Assembly (NCBI RefSeq): GCF_000484535.1
Contig: NC_022600.1
Span: 3,472,001 to 3,536,000 of the forward strand
DNA: 64,000 bases
Source of the DNA: Gloeobacter kilaueensis JS1
GTDB taxonomy: Bacteria; Cyanobacteriota; Cyanobacteriia; Gloeobacterales; Gloeobacteraceae
Direction: 5' to 3'
Position 1 is the stretch's first letter. Each line of letters opens with the position of its first letter. Position numbers and translations under genes: made by a program. The notes under the pieces are model-generated. The model did no database searches and had not been told where the DNA came from. It was given only the letters and a program-made list of their open reading frames with translations. Shown piece by piece: positions 34,019 through 42,323 of this stretch.

Positions 34019-35121
34019 GCCTTCGCCTGGGTAGCGCTGTAGCGGATGCGGTAGACCCTCCCTGCAGCGTCGTCGGTGACGAATAAGCTGCCGTCCGGGG
34101 CGGTGAGCACATCGACGGGACGGCCCATCACGTCGCGGTCGGGCCTCAGCCAGCCGGTGGCAAAGTCGGTGAGCTGTTTTACCCTGCCGTTCTCGAGGTG
34201 GGCGCGCACCACCTTGTAGCCGGTGGGCTGGGAACGGTTCCAGCTGCCGTGAAAGGCGACGAACAGATCGCCTTTATAGTCGGCAGGAAACTGGCTGCCG
34301 GTGTACTCGCTCACCCCAAGCGGTGCGGAGTGAGCCTGAAAGCTCCAGTCGGGGGGAGTGACGGCGCTGCAGGAGCCAAGGGAACCAAAGCGGTCGTCCC
34401 TGTATTTGCCCGCGTGGCAAAAGGGCCAGCCCGCGTTTAGCCCGTCGCGGACGATGTGCAGTTCGTCGGGCGGGATGTTATCTCCCAGCCAGTCGCGGCC
34501 ATTGCTGGTGGCCCAGAGCCGTCCCTGGCTGTCGAAGCGCAGGCCGACGGCGTTGCGCAGGCCGCTCGCGTAGATCCGGCCACCGCTGCCGTCCGGGTTG
34601 TACTGCATGATCGTCGCCCGGCGCTTGTCCTTTTCGTTGCAGACGTTGCAACTGGAGCCGATCGAGACGTAGAGCTTGTTGTCGGGGCCAAAGGCGACCG
34701 TGCGCGTCGAATGGCCGCCGTCGTCGGGCAGGTTGGGGACGACGACGCGCTTATTGCTGCCGGTGGGTTTTCCGGGTTGATAGTCGAAGCGCACCACCTC
34801 GTTGGTCTCGCCGATATAGAGGCCGCTTTTATAAAAGGCAAGGCCGTGGGGGTGGTTGAGGCCACTGGCAAAGACCACCCGCCGGTCCGCCTTGCCGTCT
34901 TTGTCGCGGTCGGGCAGCGCACTGACGCGCCCGGCCCCCATCTCGGTGACGAACAGATCGCCTTCGGGGGAGAGGGCCAGGGCGCGGGGCTGCTCCAGGC
35001 CATCGGCAAATACCTCGATCTCAAATCCGGACGGCAGATTGATCAGCTTCAAGTTCGGCGCTGCCTGAGCCGCTACTGGTGCAAGGGTCAAAAACAAAAG
35101 TACCAGCTTCCAGATGCGCAT
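34009..35121 (-). CDS. secreted PQQ-dependent sugar/sorbosone dehydrogenase-like protein
   Basis: 370 residues. Signal peptide at 1-20 (cleavage after Ala-Gln-Ala). Beta-propeller repeats with 'Asn-His-Pro-His-Gly-Leu', 'Thr-Arg-Thr-Val-Ala-Phe-Gly-Pro-Asp' and 'Ser-Gly-Leu-Arg-Asn' are the usual landmarks of L-sorbosone/glucose dehydrogenases of the SGNH-unrelated six-bladed family. A 'Cys-Asn-Val-Cys' and later Cys pair occur in the mid-region. It probably oxidises a sugar or aldehyde in the periplasm using PQQ, but PQQ supply is not evident here. It starts 27 bases after aroQ ends on the same strand. Confidence 0.82.
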   Translation of the reverse strand: MRIWKLVLLFLTLAPVAAQAAPNLKLINLPSGFEIEVFADGLEQPRALALSPEGDLFVTEMGAGRVSALPDRDKDGKADRRVVFASGLNHPHGLAFYKSGLYIGETNEVVRFDYQPGKPTGSNKRVVVPNLPDDGGHSTRTVAFGPDNKLYVSIGSSCNVCNEKDKRRATIMQYNPDGSGGRIYASGLRNAVGLRFDSQGRLWATSNGRDWLGDNIPPDELHIVRDGLNAGWPFCHAGKYRDDRFGSLGSCSAVTPPDWSFQAHSAPLGVSEYTGSQFPADYKGDLFVAFHGSWNRSQPTGYKVVRAHLENGRVKQLTDFATGWLRPDRDVMGRPVDVLTAPDGSLFVTDDAAGRVYRIRYSATQAKAGP

Positions 35122-35148
35122 TTTTTTGCGATCCCGGTGACAGTAATC

Positions 35149-35643
35149 TCAATCTACCGAGTCAGAACCGGAAGTGTCCCCCTGCTCTGCCCTGCGGCGG
35201 AGGTGAGCTGCCAGGGCTCTCAGGCCCAGTCCGTAGCTGTCGGCTCCAAAGCCGCTGATCTGGCCTACAGCCACCGGCGCGATGTAGGAGTGATGGCGGA
35301 ACGCCTCGCGCCGGTAAATGTTGCTCAGATGCACTTCGACAGTCGGCAGTTCGACCCCTGCGATCGCATCGCCCAGGGCGACACTCGTGTGGGTAAAGGC
35401 TCCGGGATTGATCAGCAGTCCGTCGAACTGACCGGCAGCGGCGTGGATCGCGTCGATCAGGGCTCCCTCGTGGTTGGACTGAAAGCAAGAAAGCTCGACG
35501 CCCAGATTTTCGGCGTCGAGCTTGAGTGATTGTTCGATCTGGCTGAGGGTCACAGTCCCGTAGAGAGCAACCTCACGCCTGCCCAGCAGGTTGAGGTTTG
35601 GACCGTTGAGAAGAAGAACGCGATATTTAGCGGCGATCGGCAC
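35149..35643 (-). CDS. aroQ: type II 3-dehydroquinate dehydratase
   Basis: 164 residues from the GTG at 35643. '[10 protein letters not shown]' near 12-21, the catalytic Tyr in the flexible 'Ala-Leu-Tyr-Gly' lid, 'Gln-Ser-Asn-His-Glu-Gly' and 'Ile-Asn-Pro-Gly-Ala-Phe-Thr-His' with the catalytic His are all present. It makes 3-dehydroshikimate in the shikimate pathway. The open frame continues to 35739, but the upstream part coincides with a 40-codon ORF that ends inside aroQ. It lies downstream of cinA on the same strand. Confidence 0.93.
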   Translation of the reverse strand: MPIAAKYRVLLLNGPNLNLLGRREVALYGTVTLSQIEQSLKLDAENLGVELSCFQSNHEGALIDAIHAAAGQFDGLLINPGAFTHTSVALGDAIAGVELPTVEVHLSNIYRREAFRHHSYIAPVAVGQISGFGADSYGLGLRALAAHLRRRAEQGDTSGSDSVD

Positions 35644-35749
35644 GGACGCGGACAGGAACGCGCTGTAGCTGGGGCACCTGCTGTGGGATGCCCAGTAGTT
35701 CTGCCAGTCGATCGAGGGCGCGTTGGATCTTCTCTGCAATATTGTCCAT
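35627..35749 (-). CDS. candidate 40-residue small protein overlapping aroQ
   Basis: An ATG at 35749 opens a 40-codon frame that ends TAA at 35627, overlapping the aroQ GTG by 17 bases. The first ~25 residues form a strongly amphipathic helix ([16 protein letters not shown]), followed by a Pro/Gln turn and a basic tail of Arg and Val. The overlap suggests coupling of aroQ translation to it. The ribosome site is weak (GAGAG). No homologue is known to me. Confidence 0.45.
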   Translation of the reverse strand: MDNIAEKIQRALDRLAELLGIPQQVPQLQRVPVRVRADRR

Positions 35750-35780
35750 GCTTCGTTCTCTCAAGGTGACTCTCGCCTTC

Positions 35781-37058
35781 CTATCCTTTTAGCATACCAG
35801 AGGCGCGCTGGGCGATGATCTCTCTTCGGAGAAGATCGAGGGCGCTCTGGCTGCTCACCAGGCGGATCGCTTCGCGGCCCCGCTCTGCCCCCAGGCGTAG
35901 CTCCTGGACCCGCGTGCCCTGCGGCCCGGCCAGGGCAAGGTACACTAGGCCTACCGGTTTTTGCTCCGTGCCGCCCTCCGGCCCCGAGATACCGGTGAGG
36001 GCCAGCCCCCAGTCACTGCTGGTGAGGCGGCGCACCCCTTCTGCCATCTGGCGCACCGCCGGTTCACTGACGGCACCGTGAGCGATAAGTATCTCTTCTT
36101 CGACGGCCAGAAGTTGGGTTTTAAGCGCATTGTCGTAGGCGAGCACGCCGCCTGCAAAGTAGCGCGAGGCACCCGGCACGGCAGTAATTGCCGCCCCCAC
36201 CAGCCCACCGGTGCAGGATTCGGCGACCGACAGCGTTGTGCCTGTACTGACAAGAAGTTTCCCGCACACCGAGGCGAGGGTCTCGTCGTCAGCTCCATAG
36301 CAGTCGTCTCCGGCGAGGGCGCGCAGGCCGGCCTCCACCGGGGCGATGAGCGCTCTGGCCGCTTCGGGAGTGGCGGCGCGGGCGGTGATCCGCAGTTTTA
36401 CCTCGCCGTCGCCCGCGTAGGGCGCGACCGTCGGATTGTCCTGGGCCAGATAAGCGGCGGCCTTCTCCGCCAGCAGCGATTCGGAGATGCCCCAGTGCCG
36501 GAGGGTGCGGCTGATAAAGACCTCCTGGCCCCAGCCTTTTGAGCGCAAAAAAGGAACGGCGGTCTGCTGCCACATGGCGCGCATCTCGGCGGGCACCCCC
36601 GGAAAAGTGAGAATCAGCACCTGGGGCCGTGCCTGCCAGAGAATGCCGGGGGCGGTGCCAGTCGGGTTGGGTAAAACCTCCGCCCCGGCGGGCAGATCCG
36701 CCTGGCGGGCGTTTGTAGCGCTCATTGGGCGCTGGCGCGCCCGAAAGCGGGCCTCGATGCGGGTCAGTTGCTCGGGATGGCGGACGAGGGGGACGCCAAA
36801 ATGTTCGGCGATCGTCGGATGGGTCAGATCGTCGGCGGTCGGCCCCAGCCCGCCGGTGGTGAGGATTAAACCGGAGCGGGCCATCGCGACATCGAGGGCA
36901 TGGTGGATGCGCTCGGGGTTGTCGCCCACGACGCTCTGGTAGTGGTGGGGAATGCCGAGGGCCGCCAGCTCCTGGGCAAGAAACCGGGCGTTGGTATTGA
37001 CAATCTGGCCCAGCAACAGCTCGGTGCCAATGCAGAGGATTTCGGCGCTGACAGCCAT
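35781..37058 (-). CDS. cinA: CinA-like competence/damage protein (nicotinamide-nucleotide amidase)
   Basis: 425 residues, two domains. N-terminal MoaB-like domain: 'Gly-Thr-Glu-Leu-Leu-Leu-Gly' near 12-18 and 'Thr-Gly-Gly-Leu-Gly-Pro-Thr-Ala-Asp-Asp' near 69-78. C-terminal PncC amidase domain: 'Ala-Glu-Ser-Cys-Thr-Gly-Gly' near 283-289, 'Tyr-Phe-Ala-Gly-Gly-Val' and 'Gly-Ile-Ser-Gly-Pro-Glu-Gly-Gly'. CinA hydrolyses ADP-ribose-type pyrophosphates and deamidates nicotinamide mononucleotide, and is linked to competence in some bacteria. First gene of a probable cinA-small ORF-aroQ transcript. Confidence 0.94.
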   Translation of the reverse strand: MAVSAEILCIGTELLLGQIVNTNARFLAQELAALGIPHHYQSVVGDNPERIHHALDVAMARSGLILTTGGLGPTADDLTHPTIAEHFGVPLVRHPEQLTRIEARFRARQRPMSATNARQADLPAGAEVLPNPTGTAPGILWQARPQVLILTFPGVPAEMRAMWQQTAVPFLRSKGWGQEVFISRTLRHWGISESLLAEKAAAYLAQDNPTVAPYAGDGEVKLRITARAATPEAARALIAPVEAGLRALAGDDCYGADDETLASVCGKLLVSTGTTLSVAESCTGGLVGAAITAVPGASRYFAGGVLAYDNALKTQLLAVEEEILIAHGAVSEPAVRQMAEGVRRLTSSDWGLALTGISGPEGGTEQKPVGLVYLALAGPQGTRVQELRLGAERGREAIRLVSSQSALDLLRREIIAQRASGMLKG

Positions 37059-37135
37059 CTTCAGCAGTCCACTAGAATAGATAGGCGAGAAAGACTTGGC
37101 CAGCCATCTACTTCAACCACCCCTGCTGTCAACTG

Positions 37136-37573
37136 ATGCGTACCTTTTTTCGCGCCCTCCTGATTGTAATCGTGCTCGCTACGGCTGCCAGCGCCGCCGC
37201 GCCCCTCATCAACACCGATCCGACCCCCGCCCAGGCTCTGCACAACCCGATCGACATAAAAATCAGCCTCAAGCTGAGCGGCGAAGCGGGCAAAAGCCTC
37301 GACTGGCGGCATCCCCGCGTCGTGGTCAACGGCTACGACGCCACCGAGATGCTCCGGCCTCTGCTCGAAGGGGCAAATGCCGTGCCGATCAAGGGCGACC
37401 AGTTTGTGATTATGGATTCGACCGTTCAAGACGACCAGGCCGAGTTTCACATCTACGGCTTCGACGCCCCCCTCGGTCCCCATCAGGTGCTGGTGGAGGT
37501 GCCGCGCAGCGACGGCAGCCCGCCCCTGCGCTACCAGGCCCAGTACGTCGTGACCGCTCTGCCGCCGCGCTAG
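37136..37573 (+). CDS. secreted small beta protein, function unknown
   Basis: 145 residues. Signal peptide at 1-21 (Ala-Ser-Ala-Ala cleavage region). The rest is beta-rich with an immunoglobulin-like rhythm ('Arg-Val-Val-Val-Asn-Gly-Tyr-Asp-Ala-Thr', 'His-Gln-Val-Leu-Val-Glu-Val'). No cysteine in the mature part. It diverges from cinA with 77 bases between starts and converges on the 37577 gene with a three-base gap. Function unknown. Confidence 0.7.
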   Translation: MRTFFRALLIVIVLATAASAAAPLINTDPTPAQALHNPIDIKISLKLSGEAGKSLDWRHPRVVVNGYDATEMLRPLLEGANAVPIKGDQFVIMDSTVQDDQAEFHIYGFDAPLGPHQVLVEVPRSDGSPPLRYQAQYVVTALPPR

Positions 37574-37576
37574 AAC

Positions 37577-38611
37577 TTATTCGCGGAAGTTGTAGACCCG
37601 GTTGATGTCTTCTTTTTGAAAACCGAGGACGAACGGGTGGCGGCAGCCCTCGATCACCTGGATGTCGTAGATTTCTTCGATGCCCGTATCAAAGCTCAGC
37701 CAGGCTTCGACCGCCCCGCTGCGCAGGTTGACCGCGTAGACGCCGCACTGCAGACCGCCGTTATCGATGGGAGAGCCGCCGAAGGTTGCCTTCTCGCGGA
37801 TCTTAGAGAGCCCGACGAAGGCGTAGGGACCGACCAAAGCCAGGCCGCGCGTGAAGCCTGGGAGCTGGGCGAGGGGCTCCCACCGGCCCGCCTGCGGATC
37901 GAAGGTGCCCAGTTCTCCCCGGCCAGAATTAAGGAGCCAGAGCCGGCCATTGTAGAGGCGCGGCGAGTGGGGCATGGCAAAGCCTTTATAGATCACCTCG
38001 TTTGCCTCGACATCGATGAGGCAGCCGCCGCTATTTTTTTCTGGCCGCCAGCCGGTGGCAAAGTCGGTGGTGCTGAGGGCGGCGGCGTAGCGCAGGCGGC
38101 CCTCCGCGTCGAGGGCGACGCTGTTGAGGTGGCAGCGGTCCTCCGGGGCCAGGCGGCTGATGAACCGGGGCTGCCAGATCGGCACAAAGCTCGCCGTCGG
38201 GCTGATCCGGGCGACGCAAGAAAAGAGCGTATTGACCAGATGAATGTCGCCACCCAACAAGAAGACATCGTGGGCGGCGACATCGCCCGTCACATAGGAG
38301 CACTGGGGCAAAAACAGATTGTCGTAGTCGCGGTCGGGATAGTGGATGGCGAGCAGCTGCGGCGCTTTGACAAACGACCAGATCTGGTTGCGGGTCGCAA
38401 GCAGCATTCCCCCCGGATGGACAAACAGACCCATCGCCTTGTTGTAGGTGCGCATCAGCATCCGCACCCGCTGCTGGTAGTTGCTCAAAAAACAGAGCTT
38501 GCCCGCCTGGTAAGTGGTGAGGGCGAGGGTGATACCGAGCCTGTCGAGCAGTTCGGCGAAGCTGGGGGAGTGGACAAAAGTAACCGAAGCTTCGGTGCTG
38601 GTGGCCGTCAT
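37577..38611 (-). CDS. TIGR03032-like beta-propeller protein
   Basis: 344 residues from the ATG at 38611. The pattern fits the TIGR03032 family (unknown function): 'Thr-Tyr-Gln-Ala-Gly-Lys-Leu', 'Asn-Lys-Ala-Met-Gly-Leu' near 54-59, 'Leu-Asn-Ser-Val-Ala', 'Met-Pro-His-Ser-Pro-Arg' and 'Leu-Leu-Asn-Ser-Gly-Arg-Gly'. Such proteins look like six-bladed propellers and sometimes neighbour tetratricopeptide or glycosyltransferase proteins. No signal peptide is visible, so it is probably cytoplasmic. Function unknown. Confidence 0.8.
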   Translation of the reverse strand: MTATSTEASVTFVHSPSFAELLDRLGITLALTTYQAGKLCFLSNYQQRVRMLMRTYNKAMGLFVHPGGMLLATRNQIWSFVKAPQLLAIHYPDRDYDNLFLPQCSYVTGDVAAHDVFLLGGDIHLVNTLFSCVARISPTASFVPIWQPRFISRLAPEDRCHLNSVALDAEGRLRYAAALSTTDFATGWRPEKNSGGCLIDVEANEVIYKGFAMPHSPRLYNGRLWLLNSGRGELGTFDPQAGRWEPLAQLPGFTRGLALVGPYAFVGLSKIREKATFGGSPIDNGGLQCGVYAVNLRSGAVEAWLSFDTGIEEIYDIQVIEGCRHPFVLGFQKEDINRVYNFRE

Positions 38612-38697
38612 AGACAAATATTCTAGCGGGCCGGATGGCATCGCTTCTGTTCTTCCTCAGCAAAGTAGAGCGCTGTGGTAGAACTTGCTAGAGGTGG

Positions 38698-39855
38698 TTG
38701 CTTATCCAATCGGGGCGTGCCGTGTTTTACGGGTATCTGGGGATCGTTCTTGTGGCCCTGCTGGTGTCCGTCCGGATGGCGGCAGCCCAGCCGCTTGTCA
38801 TCCTGCACGGCTTCAGCGGCGCAGACGGCGCTTACCCTTATACCGGCATCCTCATGGGTCCGGACGGCAACTTCTACGGCACGACGAGCGCCGGGGGAAG
38901 CGCCAACAAGGGCACGATCTACCGGCTCACGCCCACTGGCGCATTCAATCTGCTCCATAGCTTTACGGGCAGCGACGGGGCCAACCCCTATGCCAGGGTG
39001 CTGCCCGCCCAGGACGGGATGTTCTACGGTACGACCAGCAGCGGCGGTGCCCAGGGCCGGGGGACGATCTTTCGCCTCAGCCGCAGCGGTGAGTTCAAAA
39101 CCCTGCATTCCTTCGAGGGCAGCGACAGCGGCAATTCTTTTTCCAGGCTGCTGCAGGCGAGCGACGGCAACTTTTATGGCACGACCAGCGGAGCGATGTC
39201 GCCGGGCGATGGCACGGTCTACCGACTGGACAAAGAAGGCCACTTCCAGACGCTGCACGCTTTTCGCCTATTGGACGGCATCGATCCTTACACGTCATTG
39301 AGCGAGGGCAAAGACGGCAACTTTTATGGCACTACCCCCTACGGCGGTACCGGCGGCAACGGAACGATCTTTCGGGTAAATGCCAGGGGTGAATTTGCGG
39401 TGATCTACGCCTTTGGCGGCGGCGACGGAGCCAATCCCCACGCCGGGCTGTTGCTTGCAAGGGACGGCAACTTCTACGGCACGACGACGGGCGGCGGCGA
39501 TCAGGGAATGGGGACGATCTTTCAGCTCACCCCAGCAGGCAAACTCACCGTCCTCCATAGCTTTGCGGGCAGCGATGGAGCCCGCCCCCAGGCTGGTCTT
39601 CTAGAAGGCAGCGACGGCAGGCTCTACGGCACGACTGCCTATGGCGGAGGGGATCTGTCGCTTTTTGAGGACGGGGACGGTACGATCTTTGCCCTTTCTG
39701 CTGCCGGTGCTTTTCAGACCCTCTACGTCTTTACGGGCGACGACGGCACCAACCCGGCCTGCACGCTCATCCAGGGCAAAGACGGCGCACTCTACGGCAC
39801 CACCGCCCACGGTGGCACTAACGGTCAGGGCACCGTCTTCAAGTTGCCTCTATAG
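38698..39855 (+). CDS. secreted tandem-repeat protein, Gloeo_Verruco (GloVer) type
   Basis: Up to 385 residues. Seven tandem repeats of about 40-50 residues each centre on (Phe/Leu)-Tyr-Gly-Thr-Thr followed by a Gly-rich turn and Gly-Thr-(Ile/Val)-(Phe/Tyr)-x-Leu, then 'Leu-His-Ser-Phe-x-Gly-x-Asp-Gly'. This is the repeat class annotated as Gloeo_Verruco, named from Gloeobacter and Verrucomicrobia; it likely folds as a beta-propeller. The N-terminus is a signal peptide ending Ala-Ala-Ala-Gln. The start is uncertain: TTG at 38698 or GTG at 38722. No membrane or sorting anchor is seen at the C-terminus. Function unknown, extracellular. Confidence 0.85.
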   Translation: MLIQSGRAVFYGYLGIVLVALLVSVRMAAAQPLVILHGFSGADGAYPYTGILMGPDGNFYGTTSAGGSANKGTIYRLTPTGAFNLLHSFTGSDGANPYARVLPAQDGMFYGTTSSGGAQGRGTIFRLSRSGEFKTLHSFEGSDSGNSFSRLLQASDGNFYGTTSGAMSPGDGTVYRLDKEGHFQTLHAFRLLDGIDPYTSLSEGKDGNFYGTTPYGGTGGNGTIFRVNARGEFAVIYAFGGGDGANPHAGLLLARDGNFYGTTTGGGDQGMGTIFQLTPAGKLTVLHSFAGSDGARPQAGLLEGSDGRLYGTTAYGGGDLSLFEDGDGTIFALSAAGAFQTLYVFTGDDGTNPACTLIQGKDGALYGTTAHGGTNGQGTVFKLPL

Positions 39856-39856
39856 A

Positions 39857-41035
39857 TCAAGCGTCGTAGCGGATGCTCGCCGCCTCCATGCGATGAATCG
39901 CCTCGCGCATCCGCTCGTCGGGGACAGTGAGGGCAATCCGAAAGAATCCCTCGCCGTGCTCGCCGTAGCCATTGCCCGGCGGGACGATGATCCCGCACTT
40001 GTCGAGCAGGGCGCTCACAAAGGCGAGGGACGAATCAAAAGATCTAGGAATCGCTGCCCAGACGTAGAGGGTGGCCCTGGGCGCTACGATCGGCCAGCCC
40101 AGCGAGCGCAGCCCTTCGACAACGATGTTGCGGCGGTTTTGATAGACCGTCATCAATTCTTCGAGCCGTTCGTCGCTGAGCGAGAAAGCGGCGATCGCCG
40201 CCTGCTGGATCGCCTTGAAGGCACCGGAGTCGATGTTGGTCTTGACCTGGCCCAGCCCCGAGATGCCGGTCTGGTTGCCGATCACAAAGCCGATGCGCCA
40301 GCCGGTCATGTTGTAGGCTTTTGAGCACGAAAGAAACTCGATCGCCACGTCCTTTGCCCCCGGTACCTGGAGAATGCTCGGGGGCCTGTAGCCGTCGTAG
40401 GCCATCTCGCTGTAGGCGTTGTCGTGGCAGACGAGAATATCGTGTTTTTTGGCAAAATGCACGACCCGCTCAAAAAATTCCAGCGGAGCGATGCCGCCGG
40501 TCGGGTTGTTGGGATAGTTGAGCCAGAGCAATTTTGCTCGATCGGCCACCGCCGCCGGAATCGCCTCCAGATCGGGCAAAAACTGATTTTCGGCGAGCAG
40601 GGGCAGCGTGTAGTATTCTCCCCCAGCAAAGATCGTCGCGGTGCGGTAGACCGGATAGGCCGGATCGGGAATGAGCGTCAGATCGCCCGGATCGACGAAG
40701 GCCAAAAAAGTGTTGTGGATCGCTTCTTTAGAGCCAATCGACGAAATTACCTGGGTGTCCGGATCCCAGCCCCCGACGCCAAAGCGCCGCTCAAACCAGT
40801 TGGCGGCGGCCTCGCGGTAGGCGCGGGTGCCCTTGTAGGGCGGATAGTTGTGGGTGGCCGGATCGTCGATCGCCCGGTGCATCGCCTCGACGACAATCTC
40901 AGGGGTCGGCTTATCCGGGTCGCCGATGCCCATGTTGATGATATCGACGCCGCGCGCCACCGCCTCGTCGCGGCGGCGGTCAATCTCGGCAAATAGATAC
41001 GGCGGAATGCGATCGAGGCGGCTGGCAGTCTTCAT
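39857..41035 (-). CDS. dapL: LL-diaminopimelate aminotransferase
   Basis: 392 residues from the ATG at 41035. Fold-type I PLP enzyme: 'Leu-Asn-Tyr-Pro-Asn-Asn-Pro-Thr' near 170-177, 'His-Asp-Asn-Ala-Tyr' and the PLP lysine in 'Ser-Cys-Ser-Lys-Ala-Tyr-Asn-Met-Thr-Gly-Trp-Arg' near 238-249. The N-terminal 'Pro-Pro-Tyr-Leu-Phe-Ala' and 'Gly-Ile-Gly-Asp-Pro-Asp' favour DapL, which makes LL-diaminopimelate from tetrahydrodipicolinate in cyanobacteria and plants in one step. Other aspartate-type aminotransferases of this subgroup cannot be fully excluded. The stop is one base from the stop of the repeat protein gene. Confidence 0.88.
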   Translation of the reverse strand: MKTASRLDRIPPYLFAEIDRRRDEAVARGVDIINMGIGDPDKPTPEIVVEAMHRAIDDPATHNYPPYKGTRAYREAAANWFERRFGVGGWDPDTQVISSIGSKEAIHNTFLAFVDPGDLTLIPDPAYPVYRTATIFAGGEYYTLPLLAENQFLPDLEAIPAAVADRAKLLWLNYPNNPTGGIAPLEFFERVVHFAKKHDILVCHDNAYSEMAYDGYRPPSILQVPGAKDVAIEFLSCSKAYNMTGWRIGFVIGNQTGISGLGQVKTNIDSGAFKAIQQAAIAAFSLSDERLEELMTVYQNRRNIVVEGLRSLGWPIVAPRATLYVWAAIPRSFDSSLAFVSALLDKCGIIVPPGNGYGEHGEGFFRIALTVPDERMREAIHRMEAASIRYDA

Positions 41036-41072
41036 GGGCACCCAGGTGAGCGGACTGCGCCATTGTACCGGC

Positions 41073-41951
41073 TTATCCGGAGGCGGCAAAGGGCTGCAGG
41101 GCAGCGGCAAATGCGCGGCAATCGCGGTAGCGGTCCTGGGGCTGGTAGGCGGTCGCAACATCGATAATCGCGATCAGATCGGCGGGAATGCCTGCTGCGT
41201 CGAGGCCCAGCAGTCGGCGCTGGCGAATGTTGTAAAGGTTGCCCGGAAACTGGCGGGTGAGCAAGAACACCAGCGTCATCGCCACCCCGTAAATGTCCGA
41301 CTGGATGCAGGGACGGCCCTGGCTCTGCTCGGGCGGGCCATAGCCGGGGGTGGCGATGCGCGTGCCCTGGCGGTTGCTGAACTCTTTGACCGCACCGTAG
41401 TCGATGAGCACCACCTCGCGGGGGTTATAGCGCAAGATCATGTTGGCAGGCTTGAGGTCGCGGTGGATAACCGGCGGCGTGCGCTCGTGCAGGTAGGTGA
41501 GCACGGCACACACTTCGAGCATCCAGCCTACGGCCTGGCTCACCGATCGCGGCTGCAACTGTTCGAGCGTCAGGCCATAGATCATCTCCATGACCAGGTA
41601 ATAGCGATCTTCAGTACAAAAAAAATCGTAGAACCTGGGAATACCGGGGTGACGCAACTCGGCGAGCACCCGCGCCTCGCGCAAAAATAGCTCCCGCGCC
41701 TTTGCCTTGCGCGATAGATCGGCGTCGATCTCCTTGAGCACCGCCAGCCGGTCGTTCTGCAGGTTAAAAATTAAATACGTCGTGCTCATCCCGCCCTGGG
41801 CGAGGGTACTGATGATCTCGTAGCTATCCCCGGTTTCGGGGTTGGTGAGCACCCCCTCGCTGATTAAAAGCCTGCCGCAGATCCGGCAAAAGCGCGTGTA
41901 GCCGGGGTTGTTCTCACAGCAGGCAAGCGGCACTTCACTCCTGGCGGCCAC
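41073..41951 (-). CDS. Ser/Thr kinase with N-terminal zinc ribbon, next to eCIS genes
   Basis: 292 residues. Cys11-Cys12 ... Cys22-x-x-Cys25 form a small zinc-ribbon-like knuckle. The kinase domain (about 44-285) has Gly-Gly-Met-Ser in the glycine loop, Lys73, His163-Arg-Asp165 and Asp184-Tyr-Gly186, the last in place of Asp-Phe-Gly. The activation segment ends Pro-Gly-Tyr-Gly-Pro-Pro-Glu. It has no membrane segment. It lies 57 bases downstream of the last tail gene on the same strand, so it may be part of the injection-system transcript and phosphorylate its components; this is inference. Confidence 0.85.
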   Translation of the reverse strand: MAARSEVPLACCENNPGYTRFCRICGRLLISEGVLTNPETGDSYEIISTLAQGGMSTTYLIFNLQNDRLAVLKEIDADLSRKAKARELFLREARVLAELRHPGIPRFYDFFCTEDRYYLVMEMIYGLTLEQLQPRSVSQAVGWMLEVCAVLTYLHERTPPVIHRDLKPANMILRYNPREVVLIDYGAVKEFSNRQGTRIATPGYGPPEQSQGRPCIQSDIYGVAMTLVFLLTRQFPGNLYNIRQRRLLGLDAAGIPADLIAIIDVATAYQPQDRYRDCRAFAAALQPFAASG

Positions 41952-42008
41952 ACCGGCTCCTTACTCGATTGGTCCCCTTGCGGGCAGTCAGCATCGCGAC
42001 ACCTGGCC

Positions 42009-42323
42009 TTACGAAGATTTGCGGTTTTTCTTGAGATCTTCCGGGTTCATTGGCCCCATATCCAGGAAAATATGGTTGGGATCCTTGTTCTTTGCTATCA
42101 GCGTACTGCTCCACTTGCGCGCCTCGATCTGCTGATTGATCTTGCCTATCTCCTCCACCCAGCGCTGGCGCTCCCTGTGCTCAAGGCCCAAGATCGCATC
42201 CGGCGGCCAGTGAAAGTGAAAGGCAATGTAGGCTACCTCCTCGTACAGCCGCTCGGAGGGGTAGCCTAAGATTCCCCCGATAAGGCCAGCTCCACGGCGA
42301 ACTGGTTGCTGCAGTAGGGGCAC
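42009..42323 (-). CDS. DUF6760-like small eCIS-associated protein
   Basis: 104 residues from the GTG at 42323; the first ~15 codons overlap the preceding gene out of frame, so the real start may be later. The core 'Gly-Tyr-Pro-Ser-Glu-Arg-Leu-Tyr-Glu-Glu-Val-Ala-Tyr-Ile-Ala' and 'His-Arg-Glu-Arg-x-Arg-Trp-Val-Glu-Glu-Ile' resembles DUF6760, a short family seen in cyanobacterial and actinobacterial contractile-injection loci. Helical, soluble, with a basic tail. Exact role unknown; a tail assembly factor is likely from position. Confidence 0.72.
   Translation of the reverse strand: MPLLQQPVRRGAGLIGGILGYPSERLYEEVAYIAFHFHWPPDAILGLEHRERQRWVEEIGKINQQIEARKWSSTLIAKNKDPNHIFLDMGPMNPEDLKKNRKSS

Noticed and set aside
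33802-34086. Plus-strand open frame of 94 codons
   Set aside because: It runs through the C-rich intergenic repeat and into the antisense of the sorbosone-dehydrogenase-like gene; composition is low-complexity Pro/Gly and no ribosome site is seen.
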